Shown here piece after piece: positions 9,710-17,625 of a stretch of 37,425 nt of DNA. Position numbers and translations under genes: made by a program. The stretch covers positions 1 through 37,425 of the forward strand of contig JAICYC010000024.1 of assembly GCA_025934395.1 (NCBI GenBank), read 5' to 3'. The notes under the pieces are model-generated. The model had not been told where the DNA came from, did no database searches, and saw nothing but the letters and a program-made list of their open reading frames with translations. Every line of letters begins with the position of its first letter. Position 1 is the first letter of the stretch. The stretch comes from Solirubrobacteraceae bacterium (GTDB taxonomy: Bacteria > Actinomycetota > Thermoleophilia > Solirubrobacterales > Solirubrobacteraceae).

Positions 9710-12045
9710 GACGCGGTCTCCAGCTCGGGCGCGAGCAGCTCGGCGGACGCGGCGCGGTCGTCTGCGAGCAGCTCCGGGTGGGGGAACAGGAACTCGAGCG
9801 TTGGCGAGAACTCCACCTCGGGCGCATCCCAGAGCGAGCGGTAGGCCGCCGCCTCGCCCGCGCTCGCCGATGCGGCGCCGGGCCCGGGCGCCGGCGGCGC
9901 AGCCGCACCCAGCTCGGTCGCCGCCGCCCGCTCCTGCCAGCGCACGCCACGCCCGCCGATCTCATCGAGCGTGAGGCCGGCGTAGAACGGGACCGATGCG
10001 TACAGCAGCTCCGCCGCAGCCGCGCCGGAGTGCAGCGTGAGCTCGAGCCCGGCGCGCTCGGCCAGCTCGGCGAGCACGCGCCACTCGTGACGGACCTCGC
10101 CCGGGTGCGCGATCGCCGGTCGCAGCCGCTGCACGCGGCCGTCGGGGTGGACCACCGTGCCCTCCTTCTCGGGGTACGCCTCTGCGGGGAACACCACGTC
10201 GGCGTGCTCGCGGATCCCCTGCGTCAGGTGCGAGGCGTGCGCGACCACCGTCGAGGCGCTCGCAAGCGCCTCGCCCCAAGCCTGTCGGTCGGGCAGGTCG
10301 CGCAGCGGGTCGCAATGCAGCAGGTAGACCGCGCTGAGCTCGCCTGCTGCGAGTCCTGCGGCGATGCCCGCGGCGTCGCGGCCGGCGGCGCCGGCGAGCT
10401 CGCCGTAGCCGGGTCCCGCGTTGGGCAGCACACCGGCCTCCCGCAGGCCGCGCCCGTTCGCGTGCGCAGGGATCTCGAGCAGCCCGGCGCCGTCGGTGTC
10501 GGCGAGCCCGAGCGCGTCGGCGAGCGACAGCAGCGCCTGCGCGCCGTGGTCCGCGGAGTCGCCGGCCGTGAGACGCTCGCCCCAGAGGATCACCACCTCG
10601 TGCGGGCCCTGCGCCTCGTCGCTCTCGGAGCCGCGCAGCAGATCCGAGAGCGCAGCGACCTGGTCGGCCTCGGCGCCCGCGTCGCGCGCGAGCGCGGCGT
10701 GGTCCTCGCCTCGGAGCGCCGCCGCAAGCGCCACCGCGAACGCCGCGCCCGCGCCTGGCGCGAAGCGCACGCACAGCGTGGCGGGCTCCGCGAGCGTGGT
10801 CGCGCCGGGGCTCGCCACTGCGAGCTTCGTGCGGTGGCGGCGCACCCCCTTGCGCAGGCGCAGGTCGAGGATCGGCGCGTCGTCGACGGGCTCCGTGTCG
10901 AGCACGAGCACGGCGTGCGCGAACTCGAGGTCGCTCACGCGCGCCTGCAGGGCGGGCGCGGCGAGCGCACGCGCCAAGCCCGTTGAGACAGTGCCCGAGC
11001 GGCGCGCGTCGAGGTGGGGGGAGCCCAGACCCTCGCGCAGCAGACGCGCCAGCAGCAGGCCCTCCTCGCTGGTGGTGGTTCCCGCGGCGACCCCTGCGGC
11101 GCGCGCGCCCGCGCGCCGCAACCCCGCGGACGCCTCGTCGAGCGCGCGCTCCCAGGACACCGGGCGCAGGAACCCACCGTCGCGCACGAGCGGCTGGGTG
11201 ATCCGCTCGGGGACGTGGAAGGACTGGTAGGCGAAACGCCCCTTGTCGCACAGCCAGCCGTCGTCGACCTCGGGGTGCTCGCGCGCGAGCACGCGCAACG
11301 CGCGCTCGTCGCGGACCGTGACCGCCACGTTGCACTGCGCGGGGCACAGGGTGCAAACAGAGCCCGCGCTCTCGATGTCCCAGGGGCGGGCGCGGAAGCG
11401 GTAGGCGCGGGACGTGAGCGCGCCCACAGGGCACAGCTCGACGATGTTGCCGCTGAACGGCGCCACGTAGGGGTGCCCGTCGAAGGTGGCCACGTAGGAG
11501 TGCGCGCCGCGGTCGAGCAGGACCAGCTGGTAGTCCTCGGAGATCTCCTGCGAGAAGCGCACGCAGCGGTAGCAGAGGATGCAGCGCTCGCGGTCGATCG
11601 CGATCAGCGGCGAGAGCTCCAGCGGCTTGACGAAGTGGCGCTTGGGCTCCACGAACCGCGAGATGCCGCCACCCCAGCCGAACGTGATGTCCTGCAGCGG
11701 GCACTCGCCGCCCTTGTCGCACACGGGGCAGTCGAGCGGATGGTTGATCAGCAGGAACTCCACCACCGCCTGCTGGGCGATCGTCACGCGATCGCTCTGC
11801 GTGTAGACGACCATCCCGTCCTTGACGGGCGTCGAGCAGCCGGTCTGGAGCTTGGGGATCCCCTCGATCTCCACGAGGCACATGCGGCAAGCCCCCACGG
11901 GCTGGCCCAGCTTGGGCTCGTAGCAGAACACGGGGATCTCGACGTCGCCGAGCTTGGCGGCGTCGACGAGCATCGTGTTCTCCGGAGCGCTCACCTCGCG
12001 CCCGTCGATCGTGAACGTGATCGTCTTGGATTCGGGTCGCGGCAC
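9706..12045 (-). CDS. nuoG: NADH-quinone oxidoreductase subunit G
   Basis: Large iron-sulfur subunit of the peripheral arm, 779 residues, with a molybdopterin-oxidoreductase fold that no longer needs molybdenum in this family. The N-terminal ligands read in order: N1b [2Fe-2S] C41, C53, C56, C70; N5 H102, C106, C109, C115; N4 C155, C158, C161, C205; and the extra N7 cluster C231, C234, C238, C266, which only some bacterial complexes keep. The start is taken as the GTG at 12045, two bases after the nuoF stop, giving [15 protein letters not shown]; open sequence further upstream lies within nuoF. The C-terminal ~200 residues are Ala/Gly-rich and less conserved. The stop overlaps nuoH. Confidence 0.95.
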   Translation of the reverse strand: MPRPESKTITFTIDGREVSAPENTMLVDAAKLGDVEIPVFCYEPKLGQPVGACRMCLVEIEGIPKLQTGCSTPVKDGMVVYTQSDRVTIAQQAVVEFLLINHPLDCPVCDKGGECPLQDITFGWGGGISRFVEPKRHFVKPLELSPLIAIDRERCILCYRCVRFSQEISEDYQLVLLDRGAHSYVATFDGHPYVAPFSGNIVELCPVGALTSRAYRFRARPWDIESAGSVCTLCPAQCNVAVTVRDERALRVLAREHPEVDDGWLCDKGRFAYQSFHVPERITQPLVRDGGFLRPVSWERALDEASAGLRRAGARAAGVAAGTTTSEEGLLLARLLREGLGSPHLDARRSGTVSTGLARALAAPALQARVSDLEFAHAVLVLDTEPVDDAPILDLRLRKGVRRHRTKLAVASPGATTLAEPATLCVRFAPGAGAAFAVALAAALRGEDHAALARDAGAEADQVAALSDLLRGSESDEAQGPHEVVILWGERLTAGDSADHGAQALLSLADALGLADTDGAGLLEIPAHANGRGLREAGVLPNAGPGYGELAGAAGRDAAGIAAGLAAGELSAVYLLHCDPLRDLPDRQAWGEALASASTVVAHASHLTQGIREHADVVFPAEAYPEKEGTVVHPDGRVQRLRPAIAHPGEVRHEWRVLAELAERAGLELTLHSGAAAAELLYASVPFYAGLTLDEIGGRGVRWQERAAATELGAAAPPAPGPGAASASAGEAAAYRSLWDAPEVEFSPTLEFLFPHPELLADDRAASAELLAPELETAS

Positions 12046-12047
12046 GG

Positions 12048-13472
12048 CTACGCGCCACCCCTGTGCGTTCCGGGAGCGCCCTCGTGCGCACCCGGCGCCT
12101 GGTCGCCGGCGCCGGTCGCGCCGAGCATCGTGCGCGGGTCGTTCGCGAGGGCCCCCTGGGCGGCCAGCGCGCTGTCGGAGGCGATGCGGTCGCCCGACCC
12201 GCGCCGCAGGCGCGCCCGCTCCATGTGCGCTTCCAGCTCGTCTTTGAACTTCGCGATCATCGAGCCGATCGGCATCGCCATCGCGTCGCCGAGCACGCAC
12301 AGGCAGTTGCCGATGATGTGCTCCTGGACGGACGCCATGATCTCGAGGTCCATCGGGGTGGCCTCGCCCGCGTCGATCCGTTCGAGCATCTTGACCGTCC
12401 AGTTGGTGCCCTCCCGGCAGGGGGTGCACTTGCCACACGACTCGTGGCGGTAGAACTTCGCGGTCTTCATCGCGACGTCGAGGATCGGGGTGGCGTCGTC
12501 GACGACGATGATCGCCCCCGAGCCGAGCATCGAGCCGGCTTTGGCGAGCGTGTCGAAGTCGTAGGGGAGGTCGAGGTCGTCCGCCGTGAGCACCGGCGAG
12601 GAGGACCCTCCCGGGAACCAGCACTTCACGCCGCGGCCTTCCGGCGGACCGCCGGCGAGCCCGTAGACGATCTCGCGCGAGGGGATCCCGAGCTCGATCT
12701 CGTAGTTGCCCGGTCGCTGGACGTGACCGGACACCGACACGAGCTTGGTGCCCGTGGAGGTCTCCACGCCGAGCTTTGCGTACTCCTCGCCGCCCATGCG
12801 GATGATCGCCGGCACGGTGGCGAGCGTCTCGACGTTGTTGATCAGCGTGGGGCCCTGGTAGAGGCCCTGGTTGGCCGGGAACGGTGGCTTCAGGCGCGGA
12901 TTGCCGCGCTTGCCCTCGAGCGAGTCGAGCAGGCCGGTCTCCTCACCGCAGATGTACGCGCCTGCGCCGCGGTGCACGACGAGCGTGAGCGAGTGCCCCG
13001 AGCCGAGGATGTCATCGCCCACGTAGCCCGCCTCGCGGGCTTCCGCGAGCGCGGCGTCGAGCGCGTCGGCCTGCAGCACGTACTCGCCGCGGATGTAGAT
13101 GAACGAGCGTGTCGCGCCCGCCGCATAGGAGGCGATCACGATCCCCTCGACCAGCATGTGGGGCGACTTCTGCATCAGCTCGCGGTCCTTGAACGTCCCC
13201 GGCTCGGACTCGTCTGCGTTGCACACCAGGTACTTGTCCATGGCGCCCTTGGGCAGGAACGAGACCTTCTTGCCCATCGCGAAGCCCGCGCCGCCGCGTC
13301 CGCGCAGGCCCGAGGCTTCGAGCTGGGCGAGCACGTCCTCGGGGCTCATCGCGAGCGCCCTGCGCAGCGACTCGTAGCCGCCCCGGCGCTCGTAGACCTC
13401 GCGCGTGGCGAGCCCCGGCTCGTCGATGTCGGTGAACAGCAGCATCGGCGCGGCGGTGTCGGCGGCGGCCAT
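12048..13472 (-). CDS. nuoF: NADH-quinone oxidoreductase subunit F (FMN, NADH site)
   Basis: NADH-oxidising flavoprotein of complex I, 474 residues. The FMN/NADH glycine-rich motif is at about residues 56-65 (LRGRGGAGFAMGKK) and the N3 [4Fe-4S] ligands are in ESCGKCTPCREG near 345-351 and GNCLC near 391. The ATG at 13472 shares one base with the nuoE TGA. The C terminus runs about 45 residues beyond the usual end as a charged then Gly/Ala-rich, probably disordered tail. Works with NuoE and NuoG to form the NADH dehydrogenase module. Confidence 0.97.
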   Translation of the reverse strand: MAAADTAAPMLLFTDIDEPGLATREVYERRGGYESLRRALAMSPEDVLAQLEASGLRGRGGAGFAMGKKVSFLPKGAMDKYLVCNADESEPGTFKDRELMQKSPHMLVEGIVIASYAAGATRSFIYIRGEYVLQADALDAALAEAREAGYVGDDILGSGHSLTLVVHRGAGAYICGEETGLLDSLEGKRGNPRLKPPFPANQGLYQGPTLINNVETLATVPAIIRMGGEEYAKLGVETSTGTKLVSVSGHVQRPGNYEIELGIPSREIVYGLAGGPPEGRGVKCWFPGGSSSPVLTADDLDLPYDFDTLAKAGSMLGSGAIIVVDDATPILDVAMKTAKFYRHESCGKCTPCREGTNWTVKMLERIDAGEATPMDLEIMASVQEHIIGNCLCVLGDAMAMPIGSMIAKFKDELEAHMERARLRRGSGDRIASDSALAAQGALANDPRTMLGATGAGDQAPGAHEGAPGTHRGGA

Positions 13473-14164
13473 CAGCGCGGCTCCCTGCGCCCACGCGCCG
13501 TCGCCGGGTCCTCGGTGGGCAGCTCGAGGTTCGCCCCTCCGTGCGCGGCGCCCTGCGCGGGATGCTGGGGGAACTCCGTGGAGTTGGCGTGCGGGTCGGC
13601 GACCAGCCTGCGCGCGAGCTGGCGCTCGGGGAGCACGGCTCGCCCGGCGCGCACGTCGTCGAGCAGCGCCGGGATGTCCTGCGAGGACAGCGGCCCCACG
13701 TAGACGCCGTCGACCGACGCCATCGGCGCGATGTCACACGCGCCGAGGCACTCGAAGGCGCGAACGTTCACCTCGGGGTCGCCGTCGACGGCGCGCTGGA
13801 AGTCCGCGAGCAGCGCGTCGGCGCCGCGGAGCGAGCACGAGATGTTCGTGCACACGTACACGCTGTGGCGTCCCACGGGCTCGGTCTCGAGCATGTCGTA
13901 GAAGCTCGCCACCGACTCGAGGTAGGCGGGGGTGACACGCATCACCGCGGCCACCTGCGCGATCGCCTGCGGCGAGCACCAGCCGTGCTCGCGCTGCGCG
14001 GCCGCCAGCGCGGGCAGCGCGGCGGAGCGGCGGTCGGGGTAGTTGGCCATGTGCGCCTCGATCTCCGCGCGCAGGCCCTCGGGGACGTCGACCTCGCCGG
14101 GTGAGGGGATCTCGGCGGGCGGCTTCTCGAGATCCGCAGCCGTGTCCCAGCCGAGGGGGCTCAT
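13472..14164 (-). CDS. nuoE: NADH-quinone oxidoreductase subunit E, [2Fe-2S]
   Basis: Thioredoxin-fold subunit holding cluster N1a, 230 residues. Ligands C105, C110, C139 and C143 fit the C-x4-C ... C-x3-C pattern (CTNISC, CLGAC). The N-terminal helical domain includes NYPDRRSAALPALAAAQREH. A ~45-residue disordered tail with His, Asn and Pro extends past the fold. The ATG at 14164 lies in an ATGA overlap with the end of the small open frame carried by the inserted segment at 14170-14315; before that insertion it would have overlapped the nuoD stop directly (see findings). Confidence 0.96.
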   Translation of the reverse strand: MSPLGWDTAADLEKPPAEIPSPGEVDVPEGLRAEIEAHMANYPDRRSAALPALAAAQREHGWCSPQAIAQVAAVMRVTPAYLESVASFYDMLETEPVGRHSVYVCTNISCSLRGADALLADFQRAVDGDPEVNVRAFECLGACDIAPMASVDGVYVGPLSSQDIPALLDDVRAGRAVLPERQLARRLVADPHANSTEFPQHPAQGAAHGGANLELPTEDPATARGRREPR

Positions 14165-14169
14165 CGGTC
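14161..14169. repeat. Left copy of 9-bp direct repeat (putative target-site duplication)
   Basis: Sequence tcatcggtc, identical to 14316-14324. On the minus strand it reads GACCGATGA and holds the nuoE ATG. The flanking bases on either side differ between the two copies, so the identity stops at exactly 9 bp. Confidence 0.65.
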
Positions 14170-14319
14170 AAGTCCCAGCTCGTTCGAAGTACCAGCGGGG
14201 CGTGGGCCAAGCCGAGCAAGGACGTACCCATGTCTGGGCACAGGCAGGATCGCGAAGTTTGCTCTGCAAACGAGCGACCGAGGACGCAGCTCGGCGCCGG
14301 CATACGCCCCGCTGGTCAT
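14161..14319 (-). CDS. Possible 52-aa small ORF carried through the nuoD-nuoE insertion
   Basis: The ATG at 14319 overlaps the nuoD stop as ATGA and its TGA at 14161-14163 overlaps the nuoE ATG as ATGA, so the frame fits into the chain of coupled overlaps with no gap. The peptide begins MTSGAYAGAELRP, has a middle part with LPVPRHGYVLA and ends NELGLDR. It has no recognisable domain, signal peptide or strong hydrophobic segment. It may be a real microprotein or only a translated spacer that keeps ribosomes moving from nuoD into nuoE. Coding status is unproven. Confidence 0.35.
   Translation of the reverse strand: MTSGAYAGAELRPRSLVCRANFAILPVPRHGYVLARLGPRPAGTSNELGLDR
14170..14315. mobile_element. 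Putative 146-bp miniature inserted element between nuoD and nuoE
   Basis: All other nuo junctions are overlaps or gaps of 0-2 nt, but nuoD and nuoE are 151 nt apart. The extra DNA is bracketed by a perfect 9-bp direct repeat, tcatcggtc, at 14161-14169 and 14316-14324, as expected for a target-site duplication. Removing one repeat copy and the 146 bp restores an exact ATGA overlap of nuoD stop and nuoE start, like the other junctions. Inside are a 13-bp perfect inverted repeat (14191-14203 with 14304-14316) and a small hairpin (gtttgc-tct-gcaaac, 14257-14271). There is no transposase, so if mobile it must move in trans. One arm of the inverted repeat reaches the right edge, but the other lies 21-22 nt inside the left edge, which is unusual for a simple inverted-repeat element; the true boundary may differ. 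That this is a mobile element is inference from structure. Confidence 0.6.
14191..14316. repeat. 13-bp perfect inverted repeat within the nuoD-nuoE insertion
   Basis: Arms are accagcggggcgt (14191-14203) and acgccccgctggt (14304-14316), 100 bp apart. In the nuo transcript they could pair into a long-armed stem closing the whole insert, with the smaller gtttgc/gcaaac hairpin inside. The arms could be element ends or an RNA structure. Confidence 0.6.
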
Positions 14320-14324
14320 CGGTC
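14316..14324. repeat. Right copy of 9-bp direct repeat (putative target-site duplication)
   Basis: Sequence tcatcggtc. On the minus strand it encodes the last codons of nuoD (Asp-Arg-stop) and also contains the ATG of the small frame at 14319. It pairs with 14161-14169. Confidence 0.65.
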
Positions 14325-15584
14325 GATGCCCCCGAGGATCGGATCGAGCATCGCGACGGTGGCGATCATGTCGGCGATGTAGCTGCCCTTGACCATGTGG
14401 GAGACCGCCTGCAGGTTCACGAACGAGGGGTCGCGCATGTGCACGCGCGCGGGCTTGGAGGAGCCGTCCGAGCGCACGTAGCAGGCGAGCTCTCCGCGCG
14501 GCGACTCGATCGGTGCGTAGACCTCGCCGGGCGGCACGCGGAAGCCCTCCGTGACGAGCTTGAAGTGGTGGATCAGCGCCTCCATCGAGGTGGCGAGCTC
14601 GTGGCGCGGCGGCAGCGCGACCTTGCGGTCCTCGGTGATGTACGGCCCTTCCGGGAGCCCGTCGAGGGCCTGTTCGATGATCTTCACCGACTCGTAGATC
14701 TCGGCCAGGCGCACCGCGAAGCGGTCGTAGTTGTCGCCGACCGTGCCGATCGGGATCTTGAAGTCGAAGTGGTCGTAGGAGCAGTACGGGTCGGCCTTGC
14801 GCAGGTCCCACGGGTTGCCCGCGGCGCGCAGCAGCGGCCCGGTGACCCCGAGCCCGAGGAGGGTCTCGGCGTCCAGGGGGCACGTCCCGCGCAGGCGCTG
14901 GAGCACGATCTCGTTGGAGTTGAGGATCGCGCCGTACTCGTCCGCGCGCTCGGGCATCACCTTCAGGAACTCGCGCACCTTCTCCTCGAACCCCCTGGGG
15001 ATGTCCTCGATCACGCCGCCGACCTGGAAGTAGCGCGTGTGCATGCGCTGGCCCGAGGACATCTCGAACAGGTCGAGGATCAGCTCCCGCTCGCGCAGGC
15101 AGTACAGGAAGATCGAGACCGCGCCGAGGTCGAGCGCGCTCGTGCCGAGCCAGATCAGGTGCGAGGCGATGCGGTTGAGCTCGAGGTGGATCACGCGCAG
15201 GTACTGGCCACGCGGCGGCACCTCCACCTCGACGAGCTTCTCGACCGCCGAGCAGTAGGCCATCGCGTTGAAGTAATAGGCGAGGTAGTCCATCCGCTCG
15301 ACGACCGGGATGACCTTCCAGTACGCCTTGTCCTCGGCGGTCTTCTCGATCCCCGTGTGGACGTAGCCGATGATCGGTTTGATGTCGCGCACGACCTCGC
15401 CCTGGAGCGTCACGAGCAGGCGCAGCACCCCGTGCGTGGCGGGGTGGTGGGGCCCGAAGTTGAGCGTGAGCAGCTCTTCGCTCGTCTCGCCCCCCTGCAC
15501 GAGCGGCTCGTCGAGCCGGGAGAGCGTGACGCTCTGCTCGCGGGAGCGGTAGTCCGACAGCGTCCGGTCCTCAGGCGGGCTCAC
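14316..15584 (-). CDS. nuoD: NADH-quinone oxidoreductase subunit D
   Basis: 49-kDa-type subunit of complex I forming the quinone-reduction site with NuoB, 422 residues. FGPHHPATHGVLRLL near the N terminus holds the quinone-site histidine loop, and the C terminus has SFVNLQAVSHMVKGSYIADMIATV, both family hallmarks. The start is a GTG at 15584, overlapping nuoC by 14 nt, and gives MSPPEDRTLSDYR. NuoC and NuoD are separate proteins here, not fused. The TGA lies in the right copy of the 9-bp repeat flanking the insertion. Confidence 0.96.
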   Translation of the reverse strand: MSPPEDRTLSDYRSREQSVTLSRLDEPLVQGGETSEELLTLNFGPHHPATHGVLRLLVTLQGEVVRDIKPIIGYVHTGIEKTAEDKAYWKVIPVVERMDYLAYYFNAMAYCSAVEKLVEVEVPPRGQYLRVIHLELNRIASHLIWLGTSALDLGAVSIFLYCLRERELILDLFEMSSGQRMHTRYFQVGGVIEDIPRGFEEKVREFLKVMPERADEYGAILNSNEIVLQRLRGTCPLDAETLLGLGVTGPLLRAAGNPWDLRKADPYCSYDHFDFKIPIGTVGDNYDRFAVRLAEIYESVKIIEQALDGLPEGPYITEDRKVALPPRHELATSMEALIHHFKLVTEGFRVPPGEVYAPIESPRGELACYVRSDGSSKPARVHMRDPSFVNLQAVSHMVKGSYIADMIATVAMLDPILGGIDR

Positions 15585-16077
15585 TCGGCTCCTCGAGCCA
15601 TCTGCGCTCGTCGCGCGTGAAGATCACCGGTTCCCCGCCCACCGGGAAGTCGCGTCGCTGCGGGTGCCCCTCGTAGTCCTCGGGCATCAGGATCCTGCGC
15701 AGGTCGGGGTGGCCGCGGAACACGACGCCGAACATGTCGTAGATCTCGCGCTCCTGGTGGTCCGCGGTGGGCCATTCGGGCGTGACCGAATCGACCTCGG
15801 GCGCCTGCACGGTCACGCGCAACCTGACCTTCACGCGGTCGACCCGCGCCATGTCGAGCAGCTCGTAGAGCACCCCCAGCCGAGGCTCCTCGGGGTAGTA
15901 GTCGACGCCGTGGACGCTCGCCAGGAACGAGTAGCCCTTCCCGCGCAGCGCGCTCAGCACCTCCCGCACGCGCGCAGGGTCGATCTCGATCGTCGCCTGC
16001 CCGCGGAAGTAGACGGTCTCGCGCGCCGCGTCGCCGAGCTCAGCCGCGAGCAGCTCCAAGCCCGTGGCGTCGGGCAT
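15571..16077 (-). CDS. nuoC: NADH-quinone oxidoreductase subunit C
   Basis: 30-kDa-type subunit of the complex I connecting module, 168 residues. The family signature is seen in DHQEREIYDMFGVVFRGHPD followed by RRILMPEDYEGHPQRRDFP. The ATG at 16077 directly abuts the nuoB TAG (16078-16080), and the gene end overlaps the nuoD GTG start by 14 nt. Confidence 0.96.
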   Translation of the reverse strand: MPDATGLELLAAELGDAARETVYFRGQATIEIDPARVREVLSALRGKGYSFLASVHGVDYYPEEPRLGVLYELLDMARVDRVKVRLRVTVQAPEVDSVTPEWPTADHQEREIYDMFGVVFRGHPDLRRILMPEDYEGHPQRRDFPVGGEPVIFTRDERRWLEEPSEPA

Positions 16078-16716
16078 CTACGGGCGCTCCTCGGTACCGA
16101 CCGCGTCGTAGCGTCCGCGCCAGCCCGGCTCGGCCTTGTCCTGCACCAGCGCGCGGAGCTTGAGCACCCCGTGCATCAGCGCCTCGGGGCGCGGCGGGCA
16201 GCCGGGCACGTGGACGTCGATCGGCATGAACTTGTCGGCGGGCACGAGCGCGTAGTTGTTGAACACCCCCATCGAGCTGCAGCATGCGCCCATCGAGATC
16301 GCCCACTTCGGCTCGAGCATCTGGTCGTAGAGGCGGCGGATGATCGGCGCCATCTTGATCGAGACGCGGCCCGCGAGGATGATCAGGTCGGCCTGGCGCG
16401 GCGATGCGCGGAACGCCTCGAAGCCGAAGCGCGCGATGTCCATCCGCGGGCCCGCCGCGTGGAACTGCTCCATCGCGCAGCAGGCGAGCCCGAAGGCGAG
16501 CGGGAAGAACGAGTTCGACCGGGCCCAGGCGACCGCCGAGTCGAGCGTGGTCGTCAGGACGCGTTCGTGGACATAGCGTTCGAGCTCCTCGCCCTCGAGG
16601 TGCGCGGGGCGGTTGGGCCCTTCCAGCTCGCTGCCGCGCAGCAGCTGGTGCGCGTTGAGGTCACGCACGCGCAGGCCGGAGGGATCGACCGCGCGCGGCA
16701 GCCGCTCCCGTTTCAC
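16078..16716 (-). CDS. nuoB: NADH-quinone oxidoreductase subunit B (cluster N2)
   Basis: Subunit that carries the terminal [4Fe-4S] cluster N2 and hands electrons to quinone, 212 residues. Ligand motifs are [10 protein letters not shown] (C79, C80), [16 protein letters not shown] and [15 protein letters not shown]. The start is the GTG at 16716 in a GTGA overlap with nuoA, giving [16 protein letters not shown]; a longer upstream frame lies inside nuoA. The ~60 residues before the fold ([20 protein letters not shown] and on) are longer than in short NuoB proteins such as those of proteobacteria. Confidence 0.96.
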   Translation of the reverse strand: MKRERLPRAVDPSGLRVRDLNAHQLLRGSELEGPNRPAHLEGEELERYVHERVLTTTLDSAVAWARSNSFFPLAFGLACCAMEQFHAAGPRMDIARFGFEAFRASPRQADLIILAGRVSIKMAPIIRRLYDQMLEPKWAISMGACCSSMGVFNNYALVPADKFMPIDVHVPGCPPRPEALMHGVLKLRALVQDKAEPGWRGRYDAVGTEERP

Positions 16717-17069
16717 CTCCACTCGAGCGCTCCCCGGCGCCATACGTACACGAAGGCGACGAACAGCAGCACGACGAACACGAGCGTCTCGATCAGCGCG
16801 AACGTCCCGAACGCGCGGAGCTGGATCGCGATCGGGTAGAGGAAGATGACCTCGATGTCGAACAGGATGAACAGCATCGCGATCAGGTAGAAGCTGATCC
16901 CGAAGCGCAAGCCCTTCTTCACATCCGAGGGCAGGCCGCACTCGTAGGGGTCCTGCTTCTGCGGTGCCGCCCGGCGCGGCCCGATGAACGAGTTGAGCAC
17001 CGCGAAGGCACCGCCAACCCCTCCGCCGAGCACGAGGAACACGATCGCCGGGAGATAGCTTCGCAGCAC
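16713..17069 (-). CDS. nuoA: NADH-quinone oxidoreductase subunit A
   Basis: Small three-helix membrane subunit of complex I, 118 residues. Hallmarks are DPYECGLPS in the first loop (the Cys loop near the quinone site) and [10 protein letters not shown] in helix 2. The start is the GTG at 17069; an in-frame TAA lies four codons upstream, so no longer form is possible. There is no Shine-Dalgarno sequence, but a -10-like TATAAC ends 8 nt before the GTG, suggesting a leaderless mRNA. First gene of the nuo operon. Confidence 0.96.
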   Translation of the reverse strand: MLRSYLPAIVFLVLGGGVGGAFAVLNSFIGPRRAAPQKQDPYECGLPSDVKKGLRFGISFYLIAMLFILFDIEVIFLYPIAIQLRAFGTFALIETLVFVVLLFVAFVYVWRRGALEWR

Positions 17070-17077
17070 CGGGCGCT

Positions 17078-17107
17078 GTTATATCACTGCTTGTGGCAGG
17101 CTGTTAC
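17078..17107 (-). promoter_or_regulatory. Putative promoter of the nuo operon, possibly leaderless
   Basis: On the minus strand, TATAAC (17083-17078) is spaced 18 nt from GTAACA (17107-17102, four of six matches to TTGACA). The -10 box ends 8 nt before the nuoA GTG, so transcription would begin at or next to the start codon. The region is clearly AT-richer than its surroundings. Inferred from sequence only. Confidence 0.4.
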
Positions 17108-17136
17108 ATAGTGGCAATCGACGCTAGAGCGGCCCC

Positions 17137-17601
17137 GTGAGACAGGCGATCGTGGCCGGTTCGATCGCCGTCGCCGCGCTCAATCTCGCCCCCGGGCTGG
17201 CGGGCCTGCTGCTGTGGTACACCGACCGTCCCGAGGGCGGCGCCGCACGCGCGTTCTGGCTGCTGCTGCGGATCGGGCAGGGGGCCGCGCTGGGGCTCGC
17301 GATCGCCGTGGGATCGCTCGCGCTCGCCGGGCACACCTCCAGCGAAAGCCTCTTCTACCTGTACTCCCTGCTCCCGCTGGCTGTGGCGTTCGTGGCCGAG
17401 CAGCTGCGGGCGATCTCCGCGCAGACGATCCTCGACCAGCGCGGCCTCGCCGGCGCGCGCGCCGTGGGAGGCCTGCCGGAGGGCGAGCAACACGCGCTCG
17501 TCGCGGGCATCCTCCGGCGCGAGATGGGCGTGATGGCGCTCTCGGCGCTGGTGGTCGTGTTCCTGGCGCTGCGCGCCGCGGGCACGGCCCACGGGTTCTG
17601 A
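17137..17601 (+). CDS. Small four-helix membrane protein of unknown function
   Basis: 154 residues from a GTG at 17137. Four hydrophobic stretches are seen at about residues 5-26, 40-65, 71-92 and 131-150, with a charged loop between the third and fourth (QTILDQRGLAGARAVGG, then EGEQHALVAGILRREMG). No known motif is recognised. It is divergent from nuoA with 67 bp between them and lies 24 bp upstream of a cytochrome c gene in the same direction, so a role linked to the respiratory chain is possible, but that is guilt by association only. No clear ribosome binding site precedes it. Confidence 0.75.
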   Translation: MRQAIVAGSIAVAALNLAPGLAGLLLWYTDRPEGGAARAFWLLLRIGQGAALGLAIAVGSLALAGHTSSESLFYLYSLLPLAVAFVAEQLRAISAQTILDQRGLAGARAVGGLPEGEQHALVAGILRREMGVMALSALVVVFLALRAAGTAHGF

Positions 17602-17610
17602 GCGGCCCTA

Positions 17611-17616
17611 TATATT
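17611..17616 (+). promoter_or_regulatory. -10-like box 9 nt before the cytochrome c start (possible leaderless promoter)
   Basis: TATATT within TATATATT (17609-17616), followed by nine C/G-rich bases and then ATG at 17626. There is no Shine-Dalgarno sequence. This matches the layout in front of nuoA. No convincing -35 box was found. Confidence 0.35.
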
Positions 17617-17625
17617 CCCCGCCCT

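Noticed and set aside
8058-9965. Apparent NuoI with a long N-terminal fusion
   Set aside because: The upstream part overlaps nuoH in another frame and is Arg-rich nonsense; the ATG at 8687 next to the nuoH stop gives a normal NuoI.
14161-14883. A 240-codon frame running through nuoD into the insertion
   Set aside because: The part inside nuoD is an out-of-frame shadow. Only the last 52 codons, from the ATG at 14319, coincide with the inserted segment and are listed separately.
17075-17116. Imperfect direct repeats (gctgtta at 17075 and 17100; gtggca at 17093 and 17111) in the nuoA upstream region
   Set aside because: Short and imperfect, and overlapping the proposed promoter; not enough to claim regulator sites.
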